In this document: one piece after another, positions 28,328 to 38,008 of the stretch | How the letters are laid out: each line of letters starts with the position of its first letter | Numbering within the stretch: the first letter of the stretch is position 1 | Assembly: GCA_009391275.1 (NCBI GenBank) | Contig: VEXF01000004.1 | Coordinates: 14,047 to 78,046 of the forward strand | Direction: 5' to 3' | From: SAR202 cluster bacterium AD-804-J14_MRT_500m | GTDB taxonomy: Bacteria; Chloroflexota; Dehalococcoidia; UBA3495; GCA-2712585 | Length of the DNA: 64,000 nt | The notes under the pieces: generated by a model | Seen by the model: only the letters and a program-made list of their open reading frames with translations | Database searches by the model: none | What the model was told of the DNA's origin: nothing | Program-made: the position numbers and the translations under genes

Positions 28328-29023
28328 ATGAGATTAGATAATCTGCATCAGGAACGATCGCACTTAAGTGAGGCTTGTAGACGTCTGGCCACAATGAACA
28401 TGTCAGAGGGGACAGCAGGAAACGCAAGCGTAAGGATTCCCGGCACCTCATGTGAAATGGTGCTTATAACTCCATTAGGACAACCGATGAGTAAAATCAA
28501 ACCCGAAAATCTCTGCTTGATAAACATGGAAGGTGACCCAATCGATGAGAACTTTCCACCTTCATCAGAGACTCTTCTTCACCTCGCAGCGTATCGGGCC
28601 AGACCAGAGATAACCGCGGTGGTGCATACCCATCCGAAATTTGCCGGAATCCTGGCCGTATCAGCAAAACCATTGCCCGCATTACTAGATGAGATGGTGA
28701 TCAATTTGGGAGGATCTATCTTAGTTGCAGATTACGCTTTTCCAGGCACCGAAGAGTTAGCAGATGCCGCTGTTCGAGTCCTTGGCGACCGCATGGCTGT
28801 AATACTACGTAATCATGGCCTTATCACCGCCGGGATGAACCTAGATGATGCTGTTTCAAACACCCTGTTGGTGGAACACGCGTCGCAGATTTTCGTATAT
28901 ACTTCACTCCTTGGAGAAACACATCCCCTACCTAACGAAATCGTAGAAAAGGAGCGGGAATTATATAAAATGCGCATCTCAGTTAAGCTCTCCAATCAAA
29001 AGGATTATGGTCACAGTACCTAG
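28328..29023 (+). CDS. Class II aldolase/adducin family protein
   Basis: This 231-residue protein resembles L-fuculose- and L-ribulose-phosphate aldolase/epimerase. The zinc ligands are all visible: Glu in PPSSE, HTH in VVHTHPKFAG, and His in LRNHGLITAG. It would cleave or epimerise a phosphorylated sugar made by the FGGY kinase next door. ATG 28328 is chosen since it gives the normal N-terminus; the frame opens further upstream inside the kinase gene. The 3' end overlaps the next gene by 17 bases. Confidence 0.87.
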   Translation: MRLDNLHQERSHLSEACRRLATMNMSEGTAGNASVRIPGTSCEMVLITPLGQPMSKIKPENLCLINMEGDPIDENFPPSSETLLHLAAYRARPEITAVVHTHPKFAGILAVSAKPLPALLDEMVINLGGSILVADYAFPGTEELADAAVRVLGDRMAVILRNHGLITAGMNLDDAVSNTLLVEHASQIFVYTSLLGETHPLPNEIVEKERELYKMRISVKLSNQKDYGHST

Positions 29024-29378
29024 TTTCATACTACGACGACTTTATGTTAAAGGCAGCCTCCTAGCCACCGATCAAGGTATTGAATTCCGGCTGCTTAACA
29101 AACTAGGCTCCGGATATGCCAAGCGACTGATGCCCATAGCAATTGATGGCGTTGAAATACCAATCGAGAAATGTGCCTTCCACGCAAATGGTTCTAAAGT
29201 CCTTTTTACTGAGATTACCGAGGATAAGCCCTTTACTATAGCGTTGAATCAGATAACAACCGTTGCTCTGGACGAGGTAAAGTTGAGTGACGGCCCTCAC
29301 AAAATTGTTATGGCTTTCGAAGTGCCCGGGCTCGGAATTATCAGATTCGACTTCGTGGACACCTTGTCCAATGGTTGA
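29007..29378 (+). CDS. Small protein of unknown function in hopanoid operon
   Basis: I do not recognise a characterised family. The 123-residue sequence begins VPSFILRRLYVKGSL, has no signal peptide or membrane segment, and alternates hydrophobic and polar residues in a way that suggests a small beta-sandwich. A single Cys lies at IEKCAFHA. Its start overlaps the aldolase gene and its stop overlaps the next epimerase gene, so it is very likely a real, co-translated gene of the same operon. Confidence 0.65.
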   Translation: MVTVPSFILRRLYVKGSLLATDQGIEFRLLNKLGSGYAKRLMPIAIDGVEIPIEKCAFHANGSKVLFTEITEDKPFTIALNQITTVALDEVKLSDGPHKIVMAFEVPGLGIIRFDFVDTLSNG

Positions 29379-30330
29379 TAATCCCCCCCCACCTGTCATA
29401 GCAGTCACAGGTTCTTCAGGATACATCGGATCGCGACTCCTACAACAACTTGAGAACGTTGAATCTATTGCCAAGTTGATAGCAATTGATATCAAACCAC
29501 TGCCAATGCCATTCCACAACATAGACGCATACCGCCTTGATCTTGCTCAGCCCATAGATCAAGTTTTTCACAAGCACAAGATCAGCACCGTAGTGCACCT
29601 CGCTTTTGACATGAGAGCAGGCCGAACCGCTCAAGAATCTCTCGCCATTGATAAGAAAAATATAGCAAGTTTAGAGAATGTCCTCATGGCATGTCACACA
29701 TTTTCAGTCCAACATTTGATCTACACTAGCAGCCACACAGTATATGGTGCACACCCAGACAATCATGTTCCTATTATGGAAGATACCAAGCTGAAACCGT
29801 TACAAGGGTTTCAATATTCCCAGACGAAAGCGGCATCCGAATTCTTGCTCCGTAGCTTCGCACACGAGAATCCTGCTATTAGTGTAACAATCCTGCGAAG
29901 TAGTATGGTTCTAGGACCAGCGGCGGTAAATTATGTCTCCAAAGGATTCCAAAAACCGTTTCTGCTGCGTGTCCTAGGATATGATCCACCGTTGCAAGTG
30001 ATACACGAGGACGATCTCACTGCCATTCTAATGCGATTCAGCATGGATCCTAGACCAGGTATATTCAACGTCGCAGGAGATGGTTATCTGAATTACACGA
30101 GGTTCGCTAAAATCCTTGAAAAGCCCCTGATCCCGTTACCGTCCATAATCGCTTATCCTCTAACCGAACTAGCTTGGAAATTAGGGATACAAAAAGATTC
30201 TCCTAGCATTGGGTTGAACCTGATAAGGTACCCAATAATATTGAGTACTGAAAAACTTAAGCAAGAAACCGGTTTTAAATTCTCCTATACTTCAGAAGAA
30301 GCAGTCGCTTCATACATAGCAGGGGTTTGA
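29371..30330 (+). CDS. NAD-dependent epimerase/dehydratase
   Basis: This 319-residue extended SDR has the Rossmann motif VTGSSGYIGSRL, YTSSHTVYG, and the catalytic pair in YSQTK. It probably acts on a nucleotide sugar or on a hopanoid-linked sugar. I place the start at ATG 29371, overlapping the stop of the small protein gene. It is the last gene of the run that began at 16258; 270 bases of non-coding sequence follow. Confidence 0.85.
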   Translation: MVDNPPPPVIAVTGSSGYIGSRLLQQLENVESIAKLIAIDIKPLPMPFHNIDAYRLDLAQPIDQVFHKHKISTVVHLAFDMRAGRTAQESLAIDKKNIASLENVLMACHTFSVQHLIYTSSHTVYGAHPDNHVPIMEDTKLKPLQGFQYSQTKAASEFLLRSFAHENPAISVTILRSSMVLGPAAVNYVSKGFQKPFLLRVLGYDPPLQVIHEDDLTAILMRFSMDPRPGIFNVAGDGYLNYTRFAKILEKPLIPLPSIIAYPLTELAWKLGIQKDSPSIGLNLIRYPIILSTEKLKQETGFKFSYTSEEAVASYIAGV

Positions 30331-30396
30331 ATGTCCATAAATCCTCCCTTATTTCCATTGACGCTGATCCAAAACTGTGCAATCATATGGCGTCTC

Positions 30397-30421
30397 ATTG
30401 TCTAGTTGACTACTAGACAAT
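30397..30421. promoter_or_regulatory. Perfect 10-bp inverted repeat upstream of suf operon, candidate operator
   Basis: ATTGTCTAGT (30397-30406) and ACTAGACAAT (30412-30421) form a perfect inverted repeat around the five-base centre TGACT. A possible promoter, TTGACT (30405-30410), 16 bases and TAGAAA (30427-30432), overlaps it, so a bound dimer would block transcription of sufB. An Rrf2/SufR-like iron-sulfur regulator would be a natural partner, but none is in the window. No T-run follows, which argues against a terminator for the upstream operon. The rest of 30331-30601 holds nothing else I can identify. Confidence 0.6.
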
Positions 30422-30601
30422 TAAGTTAGAAACGTTTTAACCAAAGGTGATCTCCGAACCAGCCAACATCGCCTGTTAATCATCCCTATATGTTGAGTAA
30501 TCGAATCACGGGGGGGGCGATCACTGCGAACAGGACGTCGCAACTGTTCGCACCACATACCTCCGGGCTGGCCCTCAGAGGATTTTACTGGTGACAGAAT
30601 C

Positions 30602-32098
30602 TTGAGCACTCAATCAGAATCAATTAAGAAAGAACACACAATGACCACCCCAAGTACTGATGTCGAGTCTGTCGCTGACCAAGGATACAAATATGGTTGG
30701 ACAACTGACGTAGAGACAGAGATAGCGCCCAAAGGGCTTAGTGAAGATATGGTTCGATGGATCTCCAATAAAAAGAACGAACCTGAGTTCCTGCTGCAAT
30801 GGCGACTCAAGGCCTTCCGATATTGGCTGACGTTGTTAGATAAGAACCAACATCCGCAGTGGGCAAATGTACAATATCCGGCTATAGATTTCCAAGATAT
30901 CCGGTACTATTCAGCACCCAAGGCCAAAGCTCAACTCGAAAGTCTGGACGAAGTGGATCCTGAAATACTCAAGGCCTATGAAAAGCTGGGCATCCCATTG
31001 CAAGAACAGAAACGTCTTGCCGGCGTTGCGGTAGACGCGATTTTTGACAGTGTATCTATAGTTACTACCTTCCGAGAAGAACTGGCCAAACACGGCATAA
31101 TTTTCTGCTCGTTTTCTGAGGCGGTGAAGGAACATCCAGCCTTAGTCAAAAAATACCTAGGGTCTGTTGTTCCTTACACTGACAACTTCTATGCTGCCCT
31201 GAACGCAGCTGTGTTTTCAGACGGTTCGTTCTGTTATATACCTAAAGGGATCCGCTGCCCATTAGAACTCACAACATATTTTCGGATCAACACGGCTGAG
31301 ACAGGACAATTTGAAAGAACCCTCATCATCGCTGACGAAGGCAGCTACGTCAGCTACCTGGAAGGCTGCAGCGCCCCGATGCGTGACGAAAACCAGCTTC
31401 ACGCTGCTGTGGTTGAACTGGTTACCCACGATAATGCTGAGATTAAGTACTCTACCATCCAGAATTGGTATCCAGGCAGCGAAGATGGAAAGGGTGGTAT
31501 CTACAACTTCGTTACCAAACGGGGCCATTGCAAAGGACAGGATTCCAAGATCTCCTGGACCCAAGTGGAAACTGGATCCGCCATCACTTGGAAGTACCCG
31601 AGTGTGATTCTTCAAGGCGACAGATCGATTGGTGAATTTTACTCTGTTGCCTTAACTAAAGGTCGTCAGCAGGCGGATACAGGGACTAAAATGATCCATC
31701 TGGGCAAAAACACTAGAAGCAAAATCATATCCAAAGGTATCTCAGCGGGACATGGCAGCAATACCTACCGTGGGCTAGTCCGAGTCATGCCCAAAGCGGA
31801 CAATGCTTGGAATTTCACCCAATGCGACTCTCTTCTCTTGGGTGACAAATGTGGAGCTCACACTACCCCTTACGTAGAAATTCGAAACAACACAGCCCAT
31901 CTAGAGCATGAGGCCTTCACATCAAAAGTAGATGAGGAAATGCTCTTCTATTGCAACCAGCGTGGAATTTCCAATGAGGCTGCACAATCCTTGATTATCA
32001 ACGGATTCTGCAAAGAGGTCTTTCAGAAACTACCGTTCGAATTCGCAGTTGAGGCTACTCGCCTCCTCGACTTGAACCTTGAAGGGTCTGTAGGTTAA
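30602..32098 (+). CDS. sufB: Fe-S cluster assembly scaffold SufB
   Basis: This 498-residue protein is the scaffold subunit of the SufBCD complex, on which Fe-S clusters are built. [11 protein letters not shown], the block [17 protein letters not shown] segment (here [13 protein letters not shown]), and [21 protein letters not shown] are typical. TTG 30602 follows GGTGA with normal spacing; ATG 30641 is a possible alternative. It is the first gene of sufBCDSU. Confidence 0.96.
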   Translation: MSTQSESIKKEHTMTTPSTDVESVADQGYKYGWTTDVETEIAPKGLSEDMVRWISNKKNEPEFLLQWRLKAFRYWLTLLDKNQHPQWANVQYPAIDFQDIRYYSAPKAKAQLESLDEVDPEILKAYEKLGIPLQEQKRLAGVAVDAIFDSVSIVTTFREELAKHGIIFCSFSEAVKEHPALVKKYLGSVVPYTDNFYAALNAAVFSDGSFCYIPKGIRCPLELTTYFRINTAETGQFERTLIIADEGSYVSYLEGCSAPMRDENQLHAAVVELVTHDNAEIKYSTIQNWYPGSEDGKGGIYNFVTKRGHCKGQDSKISWTQVETGSAITWKYPSVILQGDRSIGEFYSVALTKGRQQADTGTKMIHLGKNTRSKIISKGISAGHGSNTYRGLVRVMPKADNAWNFTQCDSLLLGDKCGAHTTPYVEIRNNTAHLEHEAFTSKVDEEMLFYCNQRGISNEAAQSLIINGFCKEVFQKLPFEFAVEATRLLDLNLEGSVG

Positions 32099-32109
32099 CA
32101 AAAAGCGTC

Positions 32110-32880
32110 ATGTTAGAAGTCAAAAACCTGTGCGCCTCTGTCGGCGGTACAGCTATTTTAAAAGGTCTGGATCTTTCATTACCCACAGGCCAGGTGCACG
32201 CTATTATGGGCCCGAACGGATCTGGGAAAAGCACTTTTGCCAACGCACTAGCAGGAAAGCCAGGTTACGATATCACGTCAGGGCAAATCTCTTTTTTCGG
32301 CAACGATCTTTTGGCTATGCCTCCAGAAGAGAGAGCACGGGCTGGTGTTTTCCTATCCTTCCAACATCCGGTAGAGGTTCCTGGGGTACGGTTAGACCAG
32401 TTTCTGAGGGCTGGTTATAACGCCATAAGCAAAAGTCGCGGATCGGAAGAGTTAGACCCTATCAAATTCGACAGAATGCTACAGCAAAAAACTAAAATCG
32501 TAGAAATGGACGCTTCCATGACCCGTCGGGCAGTAAACGAGGGCTTTTCTGGCGGTGAGAAGAAACGCAGCGAGATCTTGCAGATGGCCGTGCTGGAGCC
32601 TAAACTCGCTATATTGGACGAACCAGATTCTGGATTAGACGTCGATGCCCTCAGAATTGTCGCACAAGGAATCAACCAGCTCAGAACCAAAGATACCTCG
32701 CTCCTCCTGGTAACACACTACCAACGTATACTAGACTATGTCGTTCCAGACGTAGTCCACATATTAGTGGACGGAAAGATAGTGCACTCAGGAGGCAAGG
32801 AACTCGCTCTTGAAATTGATGCAAGGGGTTATGACCAGTACGAAGAGCCAAGACAGACTTCCGGTCATTCCGTCAATTGA
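32110..32880 (+). CDS. sufC: Fe-S assembly ATPase SufC
   Basis: This 256-residue ABC-type ATPase powers the SufBCD scaffold. Visible are Walker A GPNGSGKST, the SufC-specific signature NEGFSGGEKKRSEILQM, and Walker B LAILDEPDSGLDVDAL. It is a soluble ATPase, not a transporter. Its TGA overlaps the TTG of sufD. Confidence 0.97.
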   Translation: MLEVKNLCASVGGTAILKGLDLSLPTGQVHAIMGPNGSGKSTFANALAGKPGYDITSGQISFFGNDLLAMPPEERARAGVFLSFQHPVEVPGVRLDQFLRAGYNAISKSRGSEELDPIKFDRMLQQKTKIVEMDASMTRRAVNEGFSGGEKKRSEILQMAVLEPKLAILDEPDSGLDVDALRIVAQGINQLRTKDTSLLLVTHYQRILDYVVPDVVHILVDGKIVHSGGKELALEIDARGYDQYEEPRQTSGHSVN

Positions 32881-34223
32881 AGAAACAGCGACCTATGAAC
32901 CAGGAATCGGATATGGCGCTTGCATCTTACCGATCGGCTCAGGCGACCTTAGAAAGTACAGACTTATTGCAAGATCCAGATTGGATCCGAGACCTCCGGG
33001 CTGCAGCACTAGGCTCTTTCCTCTCTGCAGGATTTCCTACAGCCCGTCGTGGGAACGAGACTTGGAAATATACCAACGTGGAACCTATCTCCTCGGTTAT
33101 TTTCCATTGCCCTGAACAAGGTCTGAAGCCCGAGACCAAAGATCTGGACTCTTTTGTAATCCATGAAACTAATTGGACCCGCCTAGTATTTCTTAATGGA
33201 GCTTTTTCGAGTTGTCTTTCCACCCCTTCATTGGTAAATGACGGAATATCCGTCTCAAGCTTGGCAAATTCGCTAAAAAGCCACAGCAATATATTACAAA
33301 AGTACCTAGGTCAGTTGGCAGATTATTCGGGCGAGCCTTTCACAGCATTGAACACCGCTTTCCTACACGACGGAGCTTTAGTTCATCTAGCGAAAGACAC
33401 TAGAGTAGACGCACCTATACACCTGCTTTTTCTAACCAACAGTCGCAAGAGTGACGTCGTAACCCACCCTAGAGTATTGATCATAGCAGAGGAAGGCAGT
33501 CAAGCAACGATTGTAGAAAGCTATGGAAGCTTCCACAACGAAAGATATTTTTGTAATACCGTGACCGAGGTATTTGTAGATAGCAACGCAGAAGTTAATC
33601 ATTATCGCCTTCAGCGTCACACAAACCTCGCCTACCAAGTCGGAACCACTCAAGTCCAACTCCAACAAGATTCTCGTTTCTCCTCTGTTGCACTCGATCT
33701 CGGAGGTTCACTCGTACGAAATAACCTTACAGTCCTAACCGACGGTGAAGGTTCTTCCTGCAAACTGAACGGTGCTTATATAACCAACGGGAAACAACAT
33801 GTAGACAACCAGGTAATCATTGACCATGCGAAGGCTCACACATCAAGCAGGGAGCTTTACAAAGGAATCCTCAGCGGTAGCTCTAAGGCGGTATTCCACG
33901 GAAGTATAATCGTTCGCCCGGGTGCTCAAAAAGTGGATTCACGTCAAGAAGACCGTAATCTTATATTGTCTGAAGACGCAGAAGCTGATGTTAAACCCGC
34001 ATTTTGGATCAATGCCGACGATGTAAAATGCGGACATGGTACCGCTAGTGGTCGCTTAGATGACGACGAAGTTTTCTACCTCAAAAGCCGGGGCTTAGAC
34101 GAAAATTCCGCTAAAAGACTCCTTATGCGAGGCTTCATAAAAGAGGTAATAGACGGGATTCAATGCGAGACGCTAAAGCTCCACGTTAATGATCTGGTGG
34201 ATTCCAAACTGGAAGATCTTTAA
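32877..34223 (+). CDS. sufD: Fe-S assembly protein SufD
   Basis: This 448-residue SufB paralogue completes the SufBC2D complex. TFRRGNETWKYTN-like N-terminal text (here ARRGNETWKYTN) and CGHGTASGRLDDDEVFYLKSRGL near the C-terminus are typical. Translation may start at TTG 32877, overlapping the sufC stop, or at ATG 32895. Confidence 0.94.
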   Translation: MKKQRPMNQESDMALASYRSAQATLESTDLLQDPDWIRDLRAAALGSFLSAGFPTARRGNETWKYTNVEPISSVIFHCPEQGLKPETKDLDSFVIHETNWTRLVFLNGAFSSCLSTPSLVNDGISVSSLANSLKSHSNILQKYLGQLADYSGEPFTALNTAFLHDGALVHLAKDTRVDAPIHLLFLTNSRKSDVVTHPRVLIIAEEGSQATIVESYGSFHNERYFCNTVTEVFVDSNAEVNHYRLQRHTNLAYQVGTTQVQLQQDSRFSSVALDLGGSLVRNNLTVLTDGEGSSCKLNGAYITNGKQHVDNQVIIDHAKAHTSSRELYKGILSGSSKAVFHGSIIVRPGAQKVDSRQEDRNLILSEDAEADVKPAFWINADDVKCGHGTASGRLDDDEVFYLKSRGLDENSAKRLLMRGFIKEVIDGIQCETLKLHVNDLVDSKLEDL

Positions 34224-34247
34224 GATCCACCGGGTGAAAGGCGCAAC

Positions 34248-35504
34248 ATGCTGAATATAGAGAAAATACGTTCTGACTTCCCAATACTTGCCCGACAAGT
34301 TTATGGTAAGCCACTGGTGTACCTAGATAACGCGGCCACTTCTCAGAAACCTACCCAAGTCATTGATTCTCTAGTAGATTATTACCAACGTTATAACTCT
34401 AATGTCCACCGAGGTGTACATTCCCTAAGTATGGAAGCTACCCAAAGATATGAAGAAGCTCGCGAAAAAGTATCGGCATTTATCGGGTGCCCTAGTCCCG
34501 AGTCACTTATTTGGGTGAGGAATACCACAGAAGCAATCAACCTAGTCGCGTCAACTTGGGGACAAACTAACATCGGGCCCGGAGATGAGATTCTAACGTC
34601 TGAGATGGAACACCATAGCAACATAGTTCCATGGCAACTTTTGGCAAAATCTACTGGGGCAAAGTTACGATTTCTACGAGTGAAAGATGACTGGACCCTA
34701 GACATATCAGACTTGGATCAGCTTATCAACCACCGTACTAAGCTAGTAGCTCTCACGCATATGTCCAACGTATTAGGTACTATCAATCCGGTGAAACAAA
34801 TAGCAACGGAGGCTCACTCGGTCGGTGCCGCTGTATTAATTGACGGTGCCCAAAGCGTCCCCCATATGCCGGTAAATGTTCAGGATCTAGATTGTGATTT
34901 CCTAGCATTTTCAGGGCATAAAATGCTGGGTCCTACCGGGATAGGGGGGCTATATGTAAGACCGTCATTCCTAGAGCAAATGGAACCATTTTTAACCGGT
35001 GGAGAAATGGTTAAGGAGGTCAGCTTGGATACCGCAAGCTGGAATGATCTCCCAATGCGTTTTGAGGCTGGAACACCCAACATAGCTGACTCTATTGCCC
35101 TTGGCACCGCCGTAGATTACCTACAATCCCTAGATATGCATAATGTACATCAAAGAGAAATGGAACTGACACGATACGCACTCGCCAATCTAAAAGAACT
35201 TGCCGAGGAATTCACATTCTATGGCCCTGACGACCTTACAATCCGCGGCGGAGTGATCTCATTTTCTTCATCAGATATACATCCCCATGATATAGGCACA
35301 ATATTAGATCGTGAAGGAATTGCGATCCGGGCAGGGCATCATTGCGCCATGCCGCTCGTTCGTGGAAAACTAGGGCTTGCGGCAACCGCTCGTGCTAGCT
35401 TCTACATTTACAACACTGAAGAAGAAATTGAACTTCTAACACATGGGCTGCGTAAAGCTTTAAGATATTTCAGTCCTAAACAATCCGGAAACAAGGTTGC
35501 CTAA
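34248..35504 (+). CDS. sufS: Cysteine desulfurase SufS
   Basis: This 418-residue PLP enzyme supplies sulfur from cysteine. Substrate and cofactor segments include YLDNAATSQKP, EMEHHSNIVPW, the PLP-binding Lys in FSGHKMLGPTGIG, and the persulfide Cys in AGHHCAMPL. It follows sufD by 24 bases and is followed by sufU, its usual sulfur acceptor. Confidence 0.96.
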   Translation: MLNIEKIRSDFPILARQVYGKPLVYLDNAATSQKPTQVIDSLVDYYQRYNSNVHRGVHSLSMEATQRYEEAREKVSAFIGCPSPESLIWVRNTTEAINLVASTWGQTNIGPGDEILTSEMEHHSNIVPWQLLAKSTGAKLRFLRVKDDWTLDISDLDQLINHRTKLVALTHMSNVLGTINPVKQIATEAHSVGAAVLIDGAQSVPHMPVNVQDLDCDFLAFSGHKMLGPTGIGGLYVRPSFLEQMEPFLTGGEMVKEVSLDTASWNDLPMRFEAGTPNIADSIALGTAVDYLQSLDMHNVHQREMELTRYALANLKELAEEFTFYGPDDLTIRGGVISFSSSDIHPHDIGTILDREGIAIRAGHHCAMPLVRGKLGLAATARASFYIYNTEEEIELLTHGLRKALRYFSPKQSGNKVA

Positions 35505-35552
35505 CAACTCTCGTAAAATAGTCTGCTATCCGTTTCATAAGATACGTCAACA

Positions 35553-36017
35553 ATGACAAATACTTCATATGACGAGCTAGATGACATCTATCAAGAGGTC
35601 ATCTTAGATCATTACCGTAATCCACGAAATCAAGGAGATCTATTAAACCCAGATCTACAATCCCGAGGATTCAATCCCTTTTGTGGAGATGAGGTTGTAT
35701 TAGGTTTAGAGTTAGACACAAATGGAATTGTAAATAACGTAGGATTCACCGGACAAGGATGTTCGATTAGCCAGGCCGCGGCCTCAATTCTTACCGATCT
35801 TGTACAAGGCAAAAACTTAGATCAGATTGTGCAACTTTCTCAACGGTTTAGAGAATTAATGCGAGGACAAGAGTTAGAAGACAATGAATTGGATCAAATG
35901 GGAGATCTTGAAGCTCTCCAGGGGGTCAGAAACTTTCCTATCCGGATCAAATGTGCGCTCTTAGCCTGGGCAACGCTAGAAGATAGCATATCAGAATATC
36001 GGTCTACATCCCTCTAG
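35553..36017 (+). CDS. sufU: Sulfur transfer protein SufU
   Basis: This 154-residue zinc-dependent sulfur acceptor for SufS has its three cysteines in NPFCGDEV, GQGCSISQAAAS and RIKCALLAW, with the Asp of CGD. It closes the suf operon. About 180 bases without genes separate it from the convergent lipoprotein gene. Confidence 0.95.
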   Translation: MTNTSYDELDDIYQEVILDHYRNPRNQGDLLNPDLQSRGFNPFCGDEVVLGLELDTNGIVNNVGFTGQGCSISQAAASILTDLVQGKNLDQIVQLSQRFRELMRGQELEDNELDQMGDLEALQGVRNFPIRIKCALLAWATLEDSISEYRSTSL

Positions 36018-36195
36018 ATGTTACAGATGCTATCGGTTGTATCGTTGTCATCCAGGTAACAATCCCTGCACATATCATCTCCAGATCACAGTGCCAAACG
36101 CATTGGGCTTGCAGCCAGGATAACCGTCGCTTTAGCCATTGGATTCAGAGAGATCACCGGGTCCTTTATACTGAACCTTGCTTAAACCACCTATG

Positions 36196-37842
36196 TCAGT
36201 TCCTTTCCAGCCAAAGTTTTGCCCAATAGAAATACTCGGATGCAGCTTCATTTGGTGCAAACCCTCTAACGTTATCTTGTAACAACCAAGTCGTGGTCTG
36301 ATTAACCGGACTAAATACATACCCTTCCTCTAGCAGAAGTCTCTGGATAGATTTAATCAATTCACCCCTTGATGCACTATCGAATCCGAGCGACGATTGC
36401 TCCTCTATAAGCTCGTCAAGCATAGTGTTTGAATGATTTAACAAATTCCACTTTCCTAGACTGTGATAGGCGGAATAAAGGTACCCATTGGGCCCGGAAG
36501 CAGGAGGAACTGGACCTATGAGCACATGGTACGTCGCAGATTCCTGAAGAAGTTCGGCATACTTTAATGGACTGACAGCCTTCATTATTGGAGAAAATCC
36601 AACAGCGCGTAAATCCTGCTCTACTTTGTAACCTAACTCCAAATATAGCAGACCAAAGTCAGCCACTAATAGATTAATCTGAGGAGATCTCCCATCGAGT
36701 AATTGTCGGGCCTCTTCTGGCTTATGAAAAAGATCTTCAATCCACGGGTTGCCAAGTAATCCTGAAGAACTCACCACCGGTATACCAGCCCCGAGAAACC
36801 CCTTGCCGTTCCATATCTCTTTGCGATAACTAACTGGATCAAGGGACTTAATCAAAGCTCGTCGCAAGCTAGCATCATTAAACGGATCCTCCCCCGAATT
36901 TACAGCTATTATCGGACCCCCGCCCCCTCTATGAGATTCACGGAAAGGAAACCCTTTTATCCGGTCTCCATATTCCTTCAGAATTTCTAGAGGGACATCT
37001 AACAAATCGAGTGAACCCGTCAAAAACGCAGCAATCCCAATCGCTGGATCTTGTATCATCAAAAAGTCTAGCCGTTCCAAATATGGTGCATTTTCTTCGA
37101 AATAATCCTTATTTGCTTCAAATGAAGAGCCCACACCATTTTCTGTCTTTAACCATTTCCATGGACCACTTCCAATAACTGGTCCATTCTTTAATCCTCC
37201 ATCACCTTCTACTACTTCCATGGGAACTATTTTCGAATGTCCATCTGCTATCCCTAAAAGAAAGTCCGCTTCTGGGTAGCGAAGTTCAATACGGAGAGTA
37301 TATTCGTCCCCTACAACTACATCCTCTATGGATTTAAGTGGAGTGGCGTTTGGCCACCCCTTTGTAAGTTGACGCTCATAGCTAAATTTTAAGTCTTTAG
37401 CCAGAAGCTTTCTGCCATTAACTGGGTATATGTCTTGCCATTTGACATCGGTCCTAAGATTAAATTTATAAGTGAGGAGATCGGACACCTCCCAATTCAG
37501 ACATAATTCGCATTCCAACAAAATGCTAGGTTGCTTGGTAGAATCATCCATGCTTAGCCTCATAAGCCTGCTATACACTATTCCTGGACCTCTTACGGCC
37601 AATGTTTCAGAAATCTCTTGCTGGACGTCTCTTGAGGCAATATCAGACGTCACAACAGTGGTCAGTCTTCCACCTGGGTCGCCTAATAAATTCATGTTGT
37701 GATACGTAGTAGGTTTCCCCACCGCAGTTGCTCTGGCAACAAAGGTCTGAGAATTTATGGTTTCATTCAGGCTTGATCCTGTCATACACCCCGTCAAATA
37801 CCATAACCCAATCACGATAAATAGCAGAGTTTTCCTCACCAT
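36196..37842 (-). CDS. Lipoprotein, extracellular solute-binding protein family 5
   Basis: This 548-residue protein starts with a lipoprotein signal: positively charged MVRK, a hydrophobic stretch, then the lipobox LTGC. The body has features of oligopeptide/dipeptide-binding proteins (DLLTYKFNLRTDVKWQD, LAKDLKFSYERQLT, DASLRRALIKSLDP). It would bind a peptide or other ligand outside the cell. No permease or ATPase genes are adjacent, so its transporter is elsewhere or it works as a stand-alone receptor. ATG 37842 is preferred, since the longer frame to 37896 adds a polar stretch before the signal peptide. Confidence 0.85.
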   Translation of the reverse strand: MVRKTLLFIVIGLWYLTGCMTGSSLNETINSQTFVARATAVGKPTTYHNMNLLGDPGGRLTTVVTSDIASRDVQQEISETLAVRGPGIVYSRLMRLSMDDSTKQPSILLECELCLNWEVSDLLTYKFNLRTDVKWQDIYPVNGRKLLAKDLKFSYERQLTKGWPNATPLKSIEDVVVGDEYTLRIELRYPEADFLLGIADGHSKIVPMEVVEGDGGLKNGPVIGSGPWKWLKTENGVGSSFEANKDYFEENAPYLERLDFLMIQDPAIGIAAFLTGSLDLLDVPLEILKEYGDRIKGFPFRESHRGGGGPIIAVNSGEDPFNDASLRRALIKSLDPVSYRKEIWNGKGFLGAGIPVVSSSGLLGNPWIEDLFHKPEEARQLLDGRSPQINLLVADFGLLYLELGYKVEQDLRAVGFSPIMKAVSPLKYAELLQESATYHVLIGPVPPASGPNGYLYSAYHSLGKWNLLNHSNTMLDELIEEQSSLGFDSASRGELIKSIQRLLLEEGYVFSPVNQTTTWLLQDNVRGFAPNEAASEYFYWAKLWLERN

Positions 37843-38008
37843 GATATCCGAAGTTTTTTGGAGAGATTTCCCAATGATCAATTTATCAATACCCATTCCA
37901 ACACCGCGAAACTAGCACACACTGCTATGGTTATCATCATTGTACTTACTTCAATCGACCCGTTACTATAATTCGAGGTTCTTACTTCCTCCCACACAGG
38001 TGAGTTAC

